Below, one piece after another: positions 31,382 through 44,842 of a DNA stretch of 64,000 nt. The translations under genes were made by a program, and so were the position numbers. Below the pieces are notes generated by a model, which saw only the letters and a program-made list of their open reading frames with translations, was not told the DNA's origin and ran no database searches. The stretch covers positions 62,001-126,000 of the forward strand of contig NZ_JAGGKT010000007.1 in the NCBI RefSeq assembly GCF_017873965.1, written 5' to 3'. The DNA comes from Ammoniphilus resinae. GTDB taxonomy: Bacteria; Bacillota; Bacilli; Aneurinibacillales; RAOX-1. Position 1 is the stretch's first letter, and every line of letters begins with the position of its first letter.

Positions 31382-31978
31382 TTATTCATTGTTTTTCTGT
31401 TCAATTCTTTGAATGACATTGTCAATTAAACCGTATTCCTTGGCTTCCTGAGCGCTCATAAAATTGTCCCGATCGGTATCGCGTTCCACTTTTTCTAATG
31501 GTTGTCCAGTTCTCTCCGCCATGATCGAGTTGAGATGATCTCTCATTCTGAGAATACGCTTGGCGCTGATTTCAATATCTGTCGCTTGTCCTTGGGCACC
31601 ACCCAGTGGTTGGTGAATCATGACCTCGCTATTTGGTAAGGCATATCGTTTCCCTTTGGCACCTGCGCAGAGAAGAAAGGCTCCCATACTTGCTGCCATT
31701 CCAATGCAAATAGTAGAAACATCTGGTTTAATGAACTGCATCGTATCATAAATAGCCATACCTGCTGTAATCGACCCACCGGGACTATTAATATAAATAT
31801 TAATGTCCTTATCTGGATCTTCCGCAGCTAAAAATAGTAATTGCGCAACCACACTGTTTGCGACTTGATCATTAATCGCAGTCCCTAAGAAGATAATGCG
31901 ATCTTTAAGCAAACGGGAATAAATATCATAAGCTCTTTCACCACGGTTCGTTTGTTCGATGACTGTAGGTACTAACAT
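31382..31978 (-). CDS. clpP: ATP-dependent Clp protease proteolytic subunit
   Basis: ClpP is the serine peptidase barrel that works with ClpX, ClpC or ClpE. The 198-residue protein has the catalytic serine in GMAASMGAF, the histidine in MIHQPLGG, and an aspartate in the segment [12 protein letters not shown]. The start is set at [20 protein letters not shown], with GAGGGGG just upstream. A longer frame upstream has no ribosome site. It is transcribed against its neighbours from a CtsR-type promoter. Confidence 0.97.
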   Translation of the reverse strand: MLVPTVIEQTNRGERAYDIYSRLLKDRIIFLGTAINDQVANSVVAQLLFLAAEDPDKDINIYINSPGGSITAGMAIYDTMQFIKPDVSTICIGMAASMGAFLLCAGAKGKRYALPNSEVMIHQPLGGAQGQATDIEISAKRILRMRDHLNSIMAERTGQPLEKVERDTDRDNFMSAQEAKEYGLIDNVIQRIEQKNNE

Positions 31979-32022
31979 ATCTTTTCCCCCTCTCAATATC
32001 CATAGATTACCTGTACAGTTTA

Positions 32023-32052
32023 ATACTACACTAAAGGTCAACAAAGGTCAAA
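32023..32052 (-). promoter_or_regulatory. clpP promoter with CtsR operator
   Basis: On the minus strand TTGACC (32051-32046) and TAGTAT (32028-32023) are 17 bases apart. On the plus strand AGGTCAACAAAGGTCAAA (32035-32052) matches the CtsR heptad repeat GGTCAAA-N3-GGTCAAA with one change. It covers the -35, so heat-shock repression by CtsR is expected. Confidence 0.78.
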
Positions 32053-32107
32053 TAAGATAATTCCTTACTATACATTGTAGTCTATTTCTATGGAATTTTA
32101 TACCTGA

Positions 32108-32143
32108 ACAAAAAAATTCCACCGGCCATAGGCTCGGTGGGAT
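32108..32143 (-). terminator. Minus-strand hairpin with T run in the clpP-rpoN gap
   Basis: ATTCCACCGGCC and GGCTCGGTGGGAT form a strong stem with a 3-base loop. On the minus strand it is followed by seven T's, like a terminator, but no minus-strand gene precedes it. It may block antisense transcripts from the rpoN side or end a small RNA. Confidence 0.5.
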
Positions 32144-32203
32144 TGATAGGAGTGGAGAGAAACCTGAACAATGGTATCAGGATTAACTTAAGTATAATAA
32201 AAG

Positions 32204-32219
32204 AAGAAAGCGTTTTCAA
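32204..32219. promoter_or_regulatory. cre-like site upstream of rpoN
   Basis: AAGAAAGCGTTTTCAA matches the cre consensus WTGNAANCGNWNNCWW with one mismatch. CcpA control of sigL is known in B. subtilis, which makes this site plausible although it lies 250 bases upstream. Confidence 0.5.
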
Positions 32220-32469
32220 TATATTACGAAAAATTTTTCAGCAGGAATTGTTTCTGTACTTTTCAACTTCGATTCATTAAAAAATAGACTCGCAACATCT
32301 TCTTGTTGCAAGTCCAAGTAAAAATATCAAGGGGGTCACAAAAAGTGCATGACCTCTTATTATATTAAAGCGTTTAAGTGATAAAATCAAGACTAAAATT
32401 GGAATTGTATAAATTTATTGAAGGAACTAAAATAGAGAGTAAGAAGAAATATGTCTAAGGGGGGATTTC

Positions 32470-33846
32470 ATGCAAATCGGTTATGGACTACACCAGGAAC
32501 AAACCATGAAGTTGGTGATGACACCGGAATTAAGACAAGCCATTACAATTTTGCAGCTATCAGCCCTAGATCTTTTAGAATATTTGAATGGAGAATTAAA
32601 TGAAAATCCGGTCATCGAACCGTTGGATCTAGAATTCAATCGTCAGGAGAAGAAGCAACCGGAAGATCCTCTTTCAGAACTTCAGTGGAAAGAATCTATT
32701 CAGGATCGCGGTTACGAATACCCCCATACAATTACCCGTTCAGGTGAAAGTGAATCTAATACCCTCGATTGGATTGCCCGAAATGACATCTCGCTGGAGA
32801 AACACCTGCTTGAGCAGCTATCCTTTCTGCGAAATCTGCCTGAAATCATTCGAATTCTTTCTCGTTTCCTCATTGGAAATTTAGATGAGAACGGTTATTT
32901 AGATATACAATTGGAAGAAACAGCAAAACAATTCAACGTCGATCCGGAATGGCTCGAGCAAGCACTAATCGTTGTTCAAGGGTTAGAGCCGAGAGGGGTA
33001 GGGGCACGCAATTTAAAAGAATGTCTGATAATCCAGTTGGAATATGCGGGGAAGAAGGATAGTGTTGCTTTTACCATTGTGGAGAATTATCTGCATGAGC
33101 TGGCAGAGGGGAAGGTAAGCAAGATTGCTGCGGAGATGCAAATCAAGCCGCGAGAGGTTCAGGAAGCCGTGGATTATATCCGCACCTTGAATCCGCGTCC
33201 CGGTGCCTTTTACCATCAACAGCAGGCACGATATATCATACCCGATGTGACCGTGAAAAAGGTGAATGATCATTATGTTATCCTGGTCAACGAATCCGTC
33301 ACACCGAGGATTACCATTAGCAAACAGTATGAGAAGATGATGCACCTGGATGCAGAAACCAAAAAATACGTTCATAATAAAATGAACTCTGCATTATGGT
33401 TAATTAAAAGCATTGAGCAGCGACGGACGACGATTTATAAGGTAACAGAGGCTATCGTTCAAGCCCAAATTGATTTTTTTGAAAAAGGATTAACCTATCT
33501 TAAACCGATGACACTAAAAGAAATTGCGGAAACGGTTGGACTCCATGAGTCAACAATCAGTAGGGCTACCAATAATAAGTATGTTCAGACACCAAGAGGA
33601 TTGTTTGAATTGAAATATTTTTTCTCCTCTGCATTAACCACTTCGACTGGCGAGTCAGCCTCATCAGAGAGCGTAAAGATGAAATTAAAGGAGTTCATTG
33701 AAAAAGAGGATCGCTCAAAGCCGTTATCTGATCAAAAATTAAGCGATATGTTTCAGCAAATGGGGATTACTGTCTCCCGGCGGACGGTGGCAAAGTACAG
33801 AGAAGAAATCAACATCCCCTCATCCGCAAAAAGAAAACGTTATTAG
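32470..33846 (+). CDS. rpoN: RNA polymerase sigma-54 factor (RpoN/SigL)
   Basis: Sigma-54 directs RNA polymerase to -24/-12 promoters that need AAA+ activators. Region I is the glutamine/leucine-rich N-terminus (QTMKLVMTPELRQAITILQLSALDLLEYL). A core-binding middle follows, and the C-terminal RpoN box is recognised as SRRTVAKYRE near residues 435-444. The 458-residue length is normal. AGGGGGGA precedes the ATG. In Bacillus SigL serves amino-acid and acetoin catabolism. No activator is encoded in this window. Confidence 0.95.
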   Translation: MQIGYGLHQEQTMKLVMTPELRQAITILQLSALDLLEYLNGELNENPVIEPLDLEFNRQEKKQPEDPLSELQWKESIQDRGYEYPHTITRSGESESNTLDWIARNDISLEKHLLEQLSFLRNLPEIIRILSRFLIGNLDENGYLDIQLEETAKQFNVDPEWLEQALIVVQGLEPRGVGARNLKECLIIQLEYAGKKDSVAFTIVENYLHELAEGKVSKIAAEMQIKPREVQEAVDYIRTLNPRPGAFYHQQQARYIIPDVTVKKVNDHYVILVNESVTPRITISKQYEKMMHLDAETKKYVHNKMNSALWLIKSIEQRRTTIYKVTEAIVQAQIDFFEKGLTYLKPMTLKEIAETVGLHESTISRATNNKYVQTPRGLFELKYFFSSALTTSTGESASSESVKMKLKEFIEKEDRSKPLSDQKLSDMFQQMGITVSRRTVAKYREEINIPSSAKRKRY

Positions 33847-33854
33847 GAGTCGAA

Positions 33855-34133
33855 ATGATGGAACAGGAAATTAGGCCTTTTCGTATCACCCTGTATACGA
33901 AGGAACGCTGTAGTCTATGTGACGACGTAAAGGAGCGGGTAAACCGTGTAGCTAAAGACATCCCGCTTCAGCTGGAATTGTTTGATATCACCACCGATGA
34001 AGCCATTTTTGAGAAATATAAATGGTTGATTCCGGTGGTCCACATTGATGGAGAAGAAGTCTTTGTTTCAAAAATGGCCGAACTATGGTTGAGAAGAGAA
34101 TTAGATAAACGTAGAGATCTGAAGAGTGAATGA
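33855..34133 (+). CDS. Glutaredoxin-family thiol protein
   Basis: This 92-residue protein has a thioredoxin fold. The redox motif is CSLC in LYTKERCSLCDDVKERV, followed by a cis-proline region (IPVVHIDGEEVF). It matches the glutaredoxin-like (DUF836) family often found between rpoN and the gap operon in Bacillales. It lies nine bases after rpoN and is probably cotranscribed. The target is unknown. ATG 33858 is an equally good start. Confidence 0.85.
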   Translation: MMEQEIRPFRITLYTKERCSLCDDVKERVNRVAKDIPLQLELFDITTDEAIFEKYKWLIPVVHIDGEEVFVSKMAELWLRRELDKRRDLKSE

Positions 34134-34214
34134 CCTGGGAACAAAAGGCTGTCGATTCAATTTGGATTAAGGGGAGTGCGAATTCGGACTGAAACTTTAA
34201 AATGATGCCAGCCT

Positions 34215-34498
34215 TGGTCCGAATCGAACCGAATAGGGACAGGTGCACCCCTTTCTACGTGAAACCTGTCTCAATTCCGAGGGAATAGGGACAGCTGCAC
34301 CTCATTCATACTGAAGCCTGTCTCAATTCCGAGGGAATAGGGACAGCTGCAACTCATTTAACCCGAAGCCTGTCTCAATTCAGAGCGAATCAAGACAGGG
34401 CAACGCCCTTCACCCCAAAACCTGTCCCAATCCAGACCTAATAGGGACAGCTCGCACCCCATACCACCCGCAACCTGTCCGAATTATTGTCTTTTCAC
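34215..34498. repeat. 52-bp tandem array 1 (palindrome plus linker)
   Basis: Palindromes with arms CTGTCTCAATTC and GAATAGGGACAG begin at 34215, 34266, 34318, 34370, 34422 and (partial) 34475, a step of 51-53 bases. Units two and three are nearly identical and the outer units have drifted. The linker between palindromes is GC-richer (GCTGCACCTC-like). The array fills the space where cggR would be expected between the glutaredoxin gene and gapA. A matching palindrome family with the same 52-base step occurs at 51.6-51.8 kb. No open frame is credible from 34134 to 34698. Confidence 0.9.
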
Positions 34499-34507
34499 CT
34501 TCCTGTA

Positions 34508-34537
34508 TTGACAAAAATGGAAAGATCTGCGTACAAT
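34508..34537 (+). promoter_or_regulatory. gapA operon promoter
   Basis: A perfect -35 TTGACA (34508-34513) and TACAAT (34532-34537) are 18 bases apart. The leader to gapA is about 155 bases long. Confidence 0.85.
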
Positions 34538-34545
34538 GAAGTTAC

Positions 34546-34584
34546 CGGGACGTAAAAGATATTATATGGACTATAATTGTCCCG
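34546..34584. promoter_or_regulatory. CggR-type operator in the gapA leader
   Basis: CGGGAC at 34546 is followed exactly 20 bases later by ATGGAC at 34566, then TATAATTGTCCCG. The B. subtilis CggR operator has the same plan: two CGGGAC half-sites 20 bases apart, the second followed by a TATAA-TGTC segment. It lies just downstream of the promoter, as there. No cggR gene is present in the window. Confidence 0.65.
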
Positions 34585-34589
34585 ATATA

Positions 34590-34629
34590 ATCAGGTGACT
34601 TCTCTTTGAATGTGGATGATGCACCTGAT
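34590..34629 (+). other. Stem-loop in the gapA 5' leader
   Basis: ATCAGGTG (34590-34597) can pair with CACCTGAT (34622-34629) around a 24-base loop. It lies between the operator and the gapA ribosome site and may protect the transcript 5' end. Confidence 0.5.
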
Positions 34630-34686
34630 TCATACTAAAACTAGGCATTGCTCCGTGACTTGGTAAATTAGCCTTTTTATAATTAA

Positions 34687-35703
<1,017 letters not shown>

Positions 35704-35726
35704 AAGTAAAATGATAACGATGTGCT

Positions 35727-35755
35727 AAAGGGAGAAATCATTGATTCTCCCTTTT
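35727..35755 (+). terminator. Hairpin between gapA and pgk
   Basis: AAAGGGAGAA pairs with TTCTCCCTTT, extended by TCA/TGA with one bulged A, and followed by one further T. With pgk 45 bases behind and no new promoter seen, it may be a partial terminator or a processing and stability element that favours gapA mRNA. Confidence 0.6.
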
Positions 35756-35800
35756 CGGTATGATGAGCCCATGAAGGGTAAATTAGGAGGTTCTTGTTGC

Positions 35801-36982
35801 ATGCCTAAGAAAACCATACGTGATGTGGATGTTCAGGGGAAAAGAGTATTCTGCCGGGTAGACTTCAATGTACCCATGAATGGGCAGGAAATTACAGATG
35901 ATACAAGGATCCGTGCAGCCATCCCTACGATTCAGTATTTGGTTCAACAGGGAGCCAAAGTCATTCTGGCTAGTCATTTGGGCAGACCCAAGGGAAAGGT
36001 AGTCGAAGAATTAAGACTAACACCTGTTTCCACCCATTTAAGCCAGCTTCTCAATCAGGAGGTTAAACAAGCCACTGAGGTAGTAGGAGATAAGGTGACA
36101 GATCAGGTCAATGGACTAAAACCCGGTGAGATTTTACTTTTGGAAAATGTGCGTTTTGAGCCTGGCGAAGAGAAAAATTCACCTGAATTAGCCAAGCAAA
36201 TAGCTGCCCTTGCTGACATGTTTGTCAATGATGCATTTGGAGCGGCCCATCGTGCCCATGCCTCGACAGAAGGAATTGGACACTACATTCCTGGAGTTGC
36301 CGGATTTTTAATGGAGAAAGAATTGGCTTTTCTTGGTGATGCCTTAGCGAAACCAGAACGGCCTTTCACGGCGATTATCGGCGGGGCCAAAGTGAAGGAT
36401 AAGATTGGGGTCATTGAAAGCCTTTTGGAAAAAGTGGACAATCTAATTATTGGCGGCGGACTCGCAAACACCTTCATTAAAGCCCAAGGCTATGATGTAG
36501 GGGCTTCCTTATTGGAAGAGGATAAAGTCGAGCTTGCTGCATCTTTTATTGAAAAAGCCAAACAGCGCGGCGTCAATTTTTGCATTCCAACTGATGTTGT
36601 CGTGGCTGACAAATTTGCTAATGATGCCGAGACAAAGGTTGTCTCTGTAAAGGATATTCCCGCAGGTTGGCAAGCGCTCGATATTGGACCGGAAACGGTA
36701 AAAGCTGACCAACAGGTGATTGCAAATTCCAAGACAGTGGTTTGGAACGGGCCAATGGGCGTATTCGAAATGGAGACGTTCATGAAAGGTACCGAGGCCA
36801 TTGCCCAGGCCATGGTCAAGGTACAAGGGACAACAATCATCGGCGGAGGAGATTCTGTGGCAGCTGTGGAAAAGGCAGGAGTAGCGGAGAAAATGTCGCA
36901 TATATCCACTGGCGGCGGTGCTTCCTTGGAGTTTATGGAGGGTAAGCAGCTTCCGGGTGTGACGATTTTACAGGATAAATAA
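35801..36982 (+). CDS. pgk: Phosphoglycerate kinase
   Basis: Pgk makes ATP from 1,3-bisphosphoglycerate. The N-terminal signature [10 protein letters not shown], the substrate-binding SHLGRPKG and the C-terminal nucleotide loop [15 protein letters not shown] are present. The length is 393 residues. ATG 35801 is chosen because TAGGAGG lies about ten bases before it. An upstream in-frame ATG at 35741 lies within the hairpin region and lacks a ribosome site. Confidence 0.97.
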   Translation: MPKKTIRDVDVQGKRVFCRVDFNVPMNGQEITDDTRIRAAIPTIQYLVQQGAKVILASHLGRPKGKVVEELRLTPVSTHLSQLLNQEVKQATEVVGDKVTDQVNGLKPGEILLLENVRFEPGEEKNSPELAKQIAALADMFVNDAFGAAHRAHASTEGIGHYIPGVAGFLMEKELAFLGDALAKPERPFTAIIGGAKVKDKIGVIESLLEKVDNLIIGGGLANTFIKAQGYDVGASLLEEDKVELAASFIEKAKQRGVNFCIPTDVVVADKFANDAETKVVSVKDIPAGWQALDIGPETVKADQQVIANSKTVVWNGPMGVFEMETFMKGTEAIAQAMVKVQGTTIIGGGDSVAAVEKAGVAEKMSHISTGGGASLEFMEGKQLPGVTILQDK

Positions 36983-37002
36983 ATCATCGAAAAGGTGATG
37001 AA

Positions 37003-37747
37003 ATGAGAATACCAATCATTGCAGGAAACTGGAAGATGTTTAAGACTGTTGCCGAAGCTAAAGATTTTGCAACGGCCTTACCGGCCATAGAAAAAGGGGT
37101 TGAAGCTGTCGTTTGTGTACCTTTTACTGCTCTTTCTTCGGTTGGAGAGATTTTATCCAGGAAAAATGTGTCACTAGGTGCACAGAATGTTCATTGGGAA
37201 GAAGAAGGTGCGTTTACGGGTGAAATCAGCCCTTTAATGCTGAAAGAACTCGGTGTAAAATATGCCATTATTGGGCATTCCGAACGGCGTGCCTACTTTA
37301 ATGAAACAAATGAGACCGTGAATTTGCGAATCAAAGCCGCTTTAAAACACGGCATTCATCCTATCGTTTGTGTGGGAGAGGATTTGCAGCAAAGGGAAAC
37401 AGGTCAGACCAAAGCTGTAGTCAAGGAGCAAATGGAAGCGGCGATGCAGGGAATATCCCAGGAAGATTTGTTTAAATTCGTGATTGCCTACGAACCGATT
37501 TGGGCAATTGGGACAGGGAAAACCTCCTCTGCGGAAGACGCAAACGAAGTCATTGGATACATAAGGCAACTGATTGCAGACCAGTTTGATCAGAATACTG
37601 CCATTCAGGTTCGCATCCAATATGGAGGAAGTGTCAAACCCGAGAACATTGCAGGTTTCATGGACCAGCCAGATATTGATGGGGCTCTTGTCGGCGGGGC
37701 AAGTCTAAAGCCTGATTCGTTTGCTGCTCTTTTGAAAGGAGCTCGTC

Positions 37748-37755
<8 letters not shown>
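37003..37755 (+). CDS. tpiA: Triosephosphate isomerase
   Basis: TpiA interconverts dihydroxyacetone phosphate and glyceraldehyde-3-phosphate. The catalytic lysine lies in GNWKMFK, the histidine in [11 protein letters not shown] and the glutamate in [14 protein letters not shown]. At 250 residues it is normal. Its end overlaps the gpmI start by eight bases, so the two are coupled. Confidence 0.97.
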
Positions 37756-40589
<2,834 letters not shown>

Positions 40590-40600
40590 ATAGGTTGATG

Positions 40601-40636
40601 AGAGGAGAATGCGACCGTGCATTCTTCTCTTTTTCT
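40601..40636 (+). terminator. Terminator of the gapA-eno operon
   Basis: AGAGGAGAATGC pairs with GCATTCTTCTCT (one G-T pair) around a 6-base loop, followed by TTTTCTT. Confidence 0.85.
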
Positions 40637-40760
40637 TGCCGAATAGGTTCTTTTGTGATACATTACTAAAGAGTAAACTTGTACTAATTGCCGTTAACCA
40701 TGGCTTGTACGGGGATATTTATGTCAGGAAGAAGTACAGGCTTTAATGGAGGTGGAATGA

Positions 40761-40994
40761 TTGACTTTATTTCTGAAAATCCTTCTTGTTATTTTTAGTA
40801 TCGGACTAATCTTAGTCATTTTGTTACAATCCGGAAAGAGTGCAGGATTATCCGGTTCCATTGCCGGTGGAGCCGAGCAGATGATGGGAAAGCAGAAAGC
40901 CCGTGGAATTGACGCGTTTTTGAATAAATTGACGATTTTCATCGCAGTAGGATTTATGATTTCGGCGATGGCTGTCGCTTTCTTCATGAGATAA
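40761..40994 (+). CDS. secG: Preprotein translocase subunit SecG
   Basis: SecG helps SecYEG move proteins across the membrane. The 77-residue protein has two transmembrane helices (FLKILLVIFSIGLILVILLQ and FLNKLTIFIAVGFMISAMAVAFF). They are joined by the glycine-rich SGSIAGGAEQMMG loop characteristic of SecG. TTG is the start, with GGAGGTGG upstream. secG-est-rnr-smpB-ssrA order is conserved in Bacillus. Confidence 0.93.
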   Translation: MTLFLKILLVIFSIGLILVILLQSGKSAGLSGSIAGGAEQMMGKQKARGIDAFLNKLTIFIAVGFMISAMAVAFFMR

Positions 40995-41014
40995 GTAAAG
41001 CTATACCGATGCAC

Positions 41015-41043
41015 AAAACCAGTGGAATTCCACTGGTTTTTTT
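41015..41043 (+). terminator. Terminator after secG
   Basis: AAAACCAGTGG pairs perfectly with CCACTGGTTTT around a 4-base AATT loop, ending in seven T's. Confidence 0.92.
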
Positions 41044-41147
41044 GCATTTCTATCGGCCGCACACAGGAATGTCTATTTGATAATATTATACTGCATGAAA
41101 AATATGGTAAAATAGAGAAGTTGATTAGAGGGCGAGGAGGCATGCAG

Positions 41148-41906
41148 ATGGCTAAAATGATTCCAACTCCTGTTTTCTGGAAAGGGAAGGGAAAAAGGGC
41201 AGTCCTTTTGATTCATGGTTTTACTGGTTCTACATTGGAAGTCATGCCATTAGCTTCTCACTTTCAAAGACTTGATTATCATGTGGCAGCACCCTTGCTA
41301 GCTGGGCACGGAACTTCTCCTGAAGAATTACACAAAACTTCAAGGGAAGATTGGTTTCATTCCGTCGTAACAGCCTATCAAAAGCTAATGGCTTGGGATC
41401 CAACGGAAGTTTATGTGATTGGACATTCGATGGGAGGCCTGCTGGCTATTCAATTGGCTTCTCTTTACTCGATAAAAGCACTTGCTACACTGAGTACACC
41501 GATTTTTGTTCGTGATCAGCGAATAAAGTATGTTGGATTCCTTAAATATATTTTGTCCTATTCAAAACGGTCAAAGGAAAAACCAGCACATATTGAAGAA
41601 CATATTTTTCCCTACCAAAGAACACCGCTGGCTAGTGTCCATCAGTTGTCTCTTCTCATTAAAGAGGTAAAGGCTCTTTTATCGTCGATCCAATCCCCTA
41701 TCTTTATTGCCCAGAGTGGACAGGATGAAACAGTTGATCCATCAAGTGCAGATTATATCTTTCGGGAAATCGGGTCAAACTATAAAGAGAAAATCCTGTA
41801 TCCGAAATCTACACATATTATTACCTTCGACATCGAGCGAGAAAAGCTATGTAAGGATTTAACAAATTTTATACAGAATATATCGGATGCTAAGGAGGGA
41901 AGATAG
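41148..41906 (+). CDS. est: Carboxylesterase (alpha/beta hydrolase)
   Basis: This 252-residue serine esterase resembles the Geobacillus Est30/YvaK family, which cleaves short-chain carboxyl esters. The oxyanion motif HGFTG, the nucleophile elbow GHSMGG near residues 92-97, an acid in GQDETVDP and the histidine in KSTHIITFD form the triad. ATG 41148 has GAGGAGG seven bases upstream. ATG 41142 would be only one base away. The natural substrate is unknown. Confidence 0.9.
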   Translation: MAKMIPTPVFWKGKGKRAVLLIHGFTGSTLEVMPLASHFQRLDYHVAAPLLAGHGTSPEELHKTSREDWFHSVVTAYQKLMAWDPTEVYVIGHSMGGLLAIQLASLYSIKALATLSTPIFVRDQRIKYVGFLKYILSYSKRSKEKPAHIEEHIFPYQRTPLASVHQLSLLIKEVKALLSSIQSPIFIAQSGQDETVDPSSADYIFREIGSNYKEKILYPKSTHIITFDIEREKLCKDLTNFIQNISDAKEGR

Positions 41907-41962
41907 CTCCCTCTTTTTTTTCCATTCGGGAAGAAGTCTAATTTAAAAGGAGAAATTCACAG

Positions 41963-44269
41963 GTGGTTACAGAAGAAAAAGTAATTCAATTTATGCAAGA
42001 AAAGGCTTATCATCCAATGACGGTTCAAGAATTAGAAGAAGCTTTTGAAGTTTCTTCAGCGGACGCTTTTAAAGATTTTGTGAAATTGCTTAACATCTTG
42101 GAAGAGCAAGGGAAAGTGATTCGCACGCGGTCAAACCGTTATGGGGTACCGGAAAGAATGAATTTAATTCGCGGAAAAATCCAGGGGAATGCAAAGGGAT
42201 TTGGGTTTTTGTTGCCTGACGATAAAGGATTAGATGATGTGTTTATACCGGAACATGATTTAAATGGTGCTCTGCATGGAGACATCGTCATTTGCCGGAC
42301 TAATCCTAAAAGCAAAGGATCACGTTTGGAAGGAGAGGTCATTCGGGTTGTTCAGCGAAGTAAGCATCGTTTCGTTGGGACTTATACCGATCAAAAGAAT
42401 TACGGCTTTGTTGTTGTTGATGACAAGCGCATGTCTAAGGATATTTTTATTCCAAAAGGAATGAACGGTGGGGCTGTGGACGGGCATAAGGTTATCGCCG
42501 AAATTGTTCAGTTTTCAGAGGGAGGACGGGCAAACCCGGAGGGCAAAGTTGTACAAATTATTGGTCACAAGAACGATCCGGGTGTTGACATACTTTCCAT
42601 TATACATAAGTATGAGCTTCCGGAAGGATTCGATGATCATGTACTGCAGCAAGCAGAGGATGTACCGGAAACGATTTCCGACGAAGAAATAAAAGGTCGA
42701 CGGGATTTGCGTGACCGTGTAATGGTAACTATTGACGGGGCAGATGCAAAGGATTTGGATGATGCGGTTTCCTTAGAACTGCTGGACAACGGCAATTACC
42801 AGTTGGGAGTTCATATTGCCGATGTGAGCTATTATGTCAGAGAAGGATCACCAATTGACCAGGAAGCTTTTAATCGCGGAACCAGTGTATATCTGGTAGA
42901 CCGTGTGATCCCGATGATCCCCCATCGCCTTTCCAATGGGATTTGCAGCTTGAATCCGCAGGTTGACCGTCTAGCGATGACGTGTGAAATGGAATTGGAC
43001 CAGGAAGCGAAAGTCGTCCGATACGATCTCTTTACCAGTGTAATTAAAACGAATGAACGAATGACATATACTGATGTCTTTAAAATCCTCGAAGAAAAGG
43101 ACGAAGCCTTAATCGAACGATATCATGAGCTGGTTCCAATGTTTGAAATGATGAAAGAACTTGCCTTGAAATTGCGTAACAAACGGATGGAACGAGGCGC
43201 GATTGATTTTGATTTTCACGAATCGAAAATTCTAGTCAATGACGAAGGCAAGCCGACAGATGTGATCTTGCGCGACCGAACCATCGCGGAACAGATTATC
43301 GAAGAGTTTATGCTCGCTGCAAATGAGACCGTTGCGGAACATTTCCATTGGATGAATCAACCTTTTATCTACCGAATTCATGAAGAACCTGATGAAGGAA
43401 AGCTGCATAAATTTCTGGAGTTTATCACAAATTTCGGATATGTAGTGAAAGGTACAGCAAATACGATTCATCCGCGTGCCTTACAATTGTTGCTGGAACA
43501 GGTACGGGATACTCCGGAAGAAACAGTGATCAGCAAAGTGTTGTTGCGTTCCATGAAGCAAGCGAAATATGATGCCACAAATATTGGACATTTTGGACTA
43601 GCATCCGATTATTATACTCATTTTACCTCCCCCATCCGGCGGTATCCAGACCTGATCGTTCATCGATTGCTTCGTGAATGGATTGAACTTGGGCCAATTG
43701 ATGAGGAAAGAAGGGAAAAGTGGAAGGATCTGCTTCCCGATATAGCTCGGCATACCTCTGAACAGGAGCGGGTTGCGGTTGATGCTGAAAGGGAAACGGA
43801 TGACCTGAAAAAGGCCGAATTTATGGCTGATAAAATTGGTCAAGAATTTGAAGGAATGGTTAGCAGTGTGACCAATTTCGGGATGTTTATTGAATTGCCA
43901 AACACCATTGAAGGCCTTGTTCATATGAGTTATCTTACGGATGACTATTATCATTATAATGAAAGGATCTATGCTCTTGTTGGTGAGCGAACGAAGAAGA
44001 CCTATCGCATTGGGGATCTGGTAAAGGTTCGTGTGGTAAACGTCAATAAAGATGAACACTCGGTTGATTTTGAAGTTGTGGGCATGGCGAAAAAAGCAGA
44101 ACGAAAAGCGAAGAAAGCCCCGATCGTGATCGAAGGGGGAAAAAGAGAAAAGCCTAAAAAGTTGCCGAAAATGCAAAAAGAAAAAGGGAAGGAGCCTTTC
44201 TGGAAGGGTGCCGCAAAAAATAGCCAAAAGCCTGGGAAAGGAAAGGCGAAGAAGAAAAAGAAAAGATGA
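41963..44269 (+). CDS. rnr: Ribonuclease R
   Basis: RNase R is a 3'-5' exoribonuclease that digests structured RNA and, with tmRNA, defective mRNA. It has an N-terminal helix-turn-helix, cold-shock domains ([15 protein letters not shown]), the RNB core with catalytic aspartates in [14 protein letters not shown], an S1 domain ([15 protein letters not shown]) and a lysine-rich tail. The 768-residue length is normal. GTG start follows AAAGGAG. It lies next to smpB and ssrA, its partners in ribosome rescue. Confidence 0.96.
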   Translation: MVTEEKVIQFMQEKAYHPMTVQELEEAFEVSSADAFKDFVKLLNILEEQGKVIRTRSNRYGVPERMNLIRGKIQGNAKGFGFLLPDDKGLDDVFIPEHDLNGALHGDIVICRTNPKSKGSRLEGEVIRVVQRSKHRFVGTYTDQKNYGFVVVDDKRMSKDIFIPKGMNGGAVDGHKVIAEIVQFSEGGRANPEGKVVQIIGHKNDPGVDILSIIHKYELPEGFDDHVLQQAEDVPETISDEEIKGRRDLRDRVMVTIDGADAKDLDDAVSLELLDNGNYQLGVHIADVSYYVREGSPIDQEAFNRGTSVYLVDRVIPMIPHRLSNGICSLNPQVDRLAMTCEMELDQEAKVVRYDLFTSVIKTNERMTYTDVFKILEEKDEALIERYHELVPMFEMMKELALKLRNKRMERGAIDFDFHESKILVNDEGKPTDVILRDRTIAEQIIEEFMLAANETVAEHFHWMNQPFIYRIHEEPDEGKLHKFLEFITNFGYVVKGTANTIHPRALQLLLEQVRDTPEETVISKVLLRSMKQAKYDATNIGHFGLASDYYTHFTSPIRRYPDLIVHRLLREWIELGPIDEERREKWKDLLPDIARHTSEQERVAVDAERETDDLKKAEFMADKIGQEFEGMVSSVTNFGMFIELPNTIEGLVHMSYLTDDYYHYNERIYALVGERTKKTYRIGDLVKVRVVNVNKDEHSVDFEVVGMAKKAERKAKKAPIVIEGGKREKPKKLPKMQKEKGKEPFWKGAAKNSQKPGKGKAKKKKKR

Positions 44270-44321
44270 TCCCAATGTAGCGCGCTTGCTGATTTGCGGC
44301 AGGCGTGTTTCTTTTACAGCT

Positions 44322-44349
44322 TTCACATGGGCGAGAATTTTGATAGAAT
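44322..44349 (+). promoter_or_regulatory. smpB promoter
   Basis: TTCACA and TAGAAT are 16 bases apart, with TGA before the -10. smpB starts about 25 bases downstream. Confidence 0.5.
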
Positions 44350-44374
44350 AAAGCCATGAATCGAGGTGTATATT

Positions 44375-44842
44375 ATGGCGATTACACGTGGTGAAAAGCT
44401 GGTCGCGCAAAATAAAAAGGCGTTCCATGATTACCATATCGAAGAAAGATTTGAAGCAGGCATCGTTCTAACCGGAACTGAAATTAAATCCATCCGATCA
44501 GGAAAGGTAAACCTCCGGGATAGCTTTGCACAGGTTCGTCGCGGTGAAGTGACTTTGCACAATATGCATGTAAGTCCTTATGAGCAGGGGAACCGGTATA
44601 ATCATGAGCCACTGCGTACAAGAAAACTTTTGCTGCATCGAACCGAAATCAACAAGCTGATTGGATCAATCAAAGAAAAAGGTTTCACCTTGGTTCCCTT
44701 ACGTTTATACTTAAAAAATGGATTAGCTAAAGTGGAAATTGCGCTGGCGAAAGGGAAAAAGGAATATGACAAGCGTGAAACTTTGAAAAAGAAGGATGCT
44801 CAGCGGGAAATCGAAAAAGCGATTAAGGATCGGCTTCGTTAA
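44375..44842 (+). CDS. smpB: SsrA-binding protein SmpB
   Basis: SmpB carries tmRNA into stalled ribosomes. The 155-residue protein has the OB-fold blocks [28 protein letters not shown] and [11 protein letters not shown]...[10 protein letters not shown], plus a basic C-terminal tail ([17 protein letters not shown]) that folds in the decoding site. ATG 44375 follows CGAGGTG by about eight bases. The tmRNA gene starts 144 bases downstream. Confidence 0.97.
   Translation: MAITRGEKLVAQNKKAFHDYHIEERFEAGIVLTGTEIKSIRSGKVNLRDSFAQVRRGEVTLHNMHVSPYEQGNRYNHEPLRTRKLLLHRTEINKLIGSIKEKGFTLVPLRLYLKNGLAKVEIALAKGKKEYDKRETLKKKDAQREIEKAIKDRLR

Larger units (their letters stand above)
32053..32469. other. Non-coding gap upstream of rpoN
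   Basis: I see no gene in this gap. It holds the minus-strand hairpin at 32108-32143, a cre-like site at 32204-32219 and a small hairpin with arms CGCAACA/TGTTGCA (32291-32309). A GGGGGTCA/TGACCTC pairing lies around 32331-32356. A TGTATAAA -10-like element at 32406 lacks a convincing -35. Confidence 0.6.

Noticed and set aside
34215-34498. Possible CRISPR array
   Set aside because: Linkers are repeated rather than unique, the period includes a large palindrome, and no cas genes are present.
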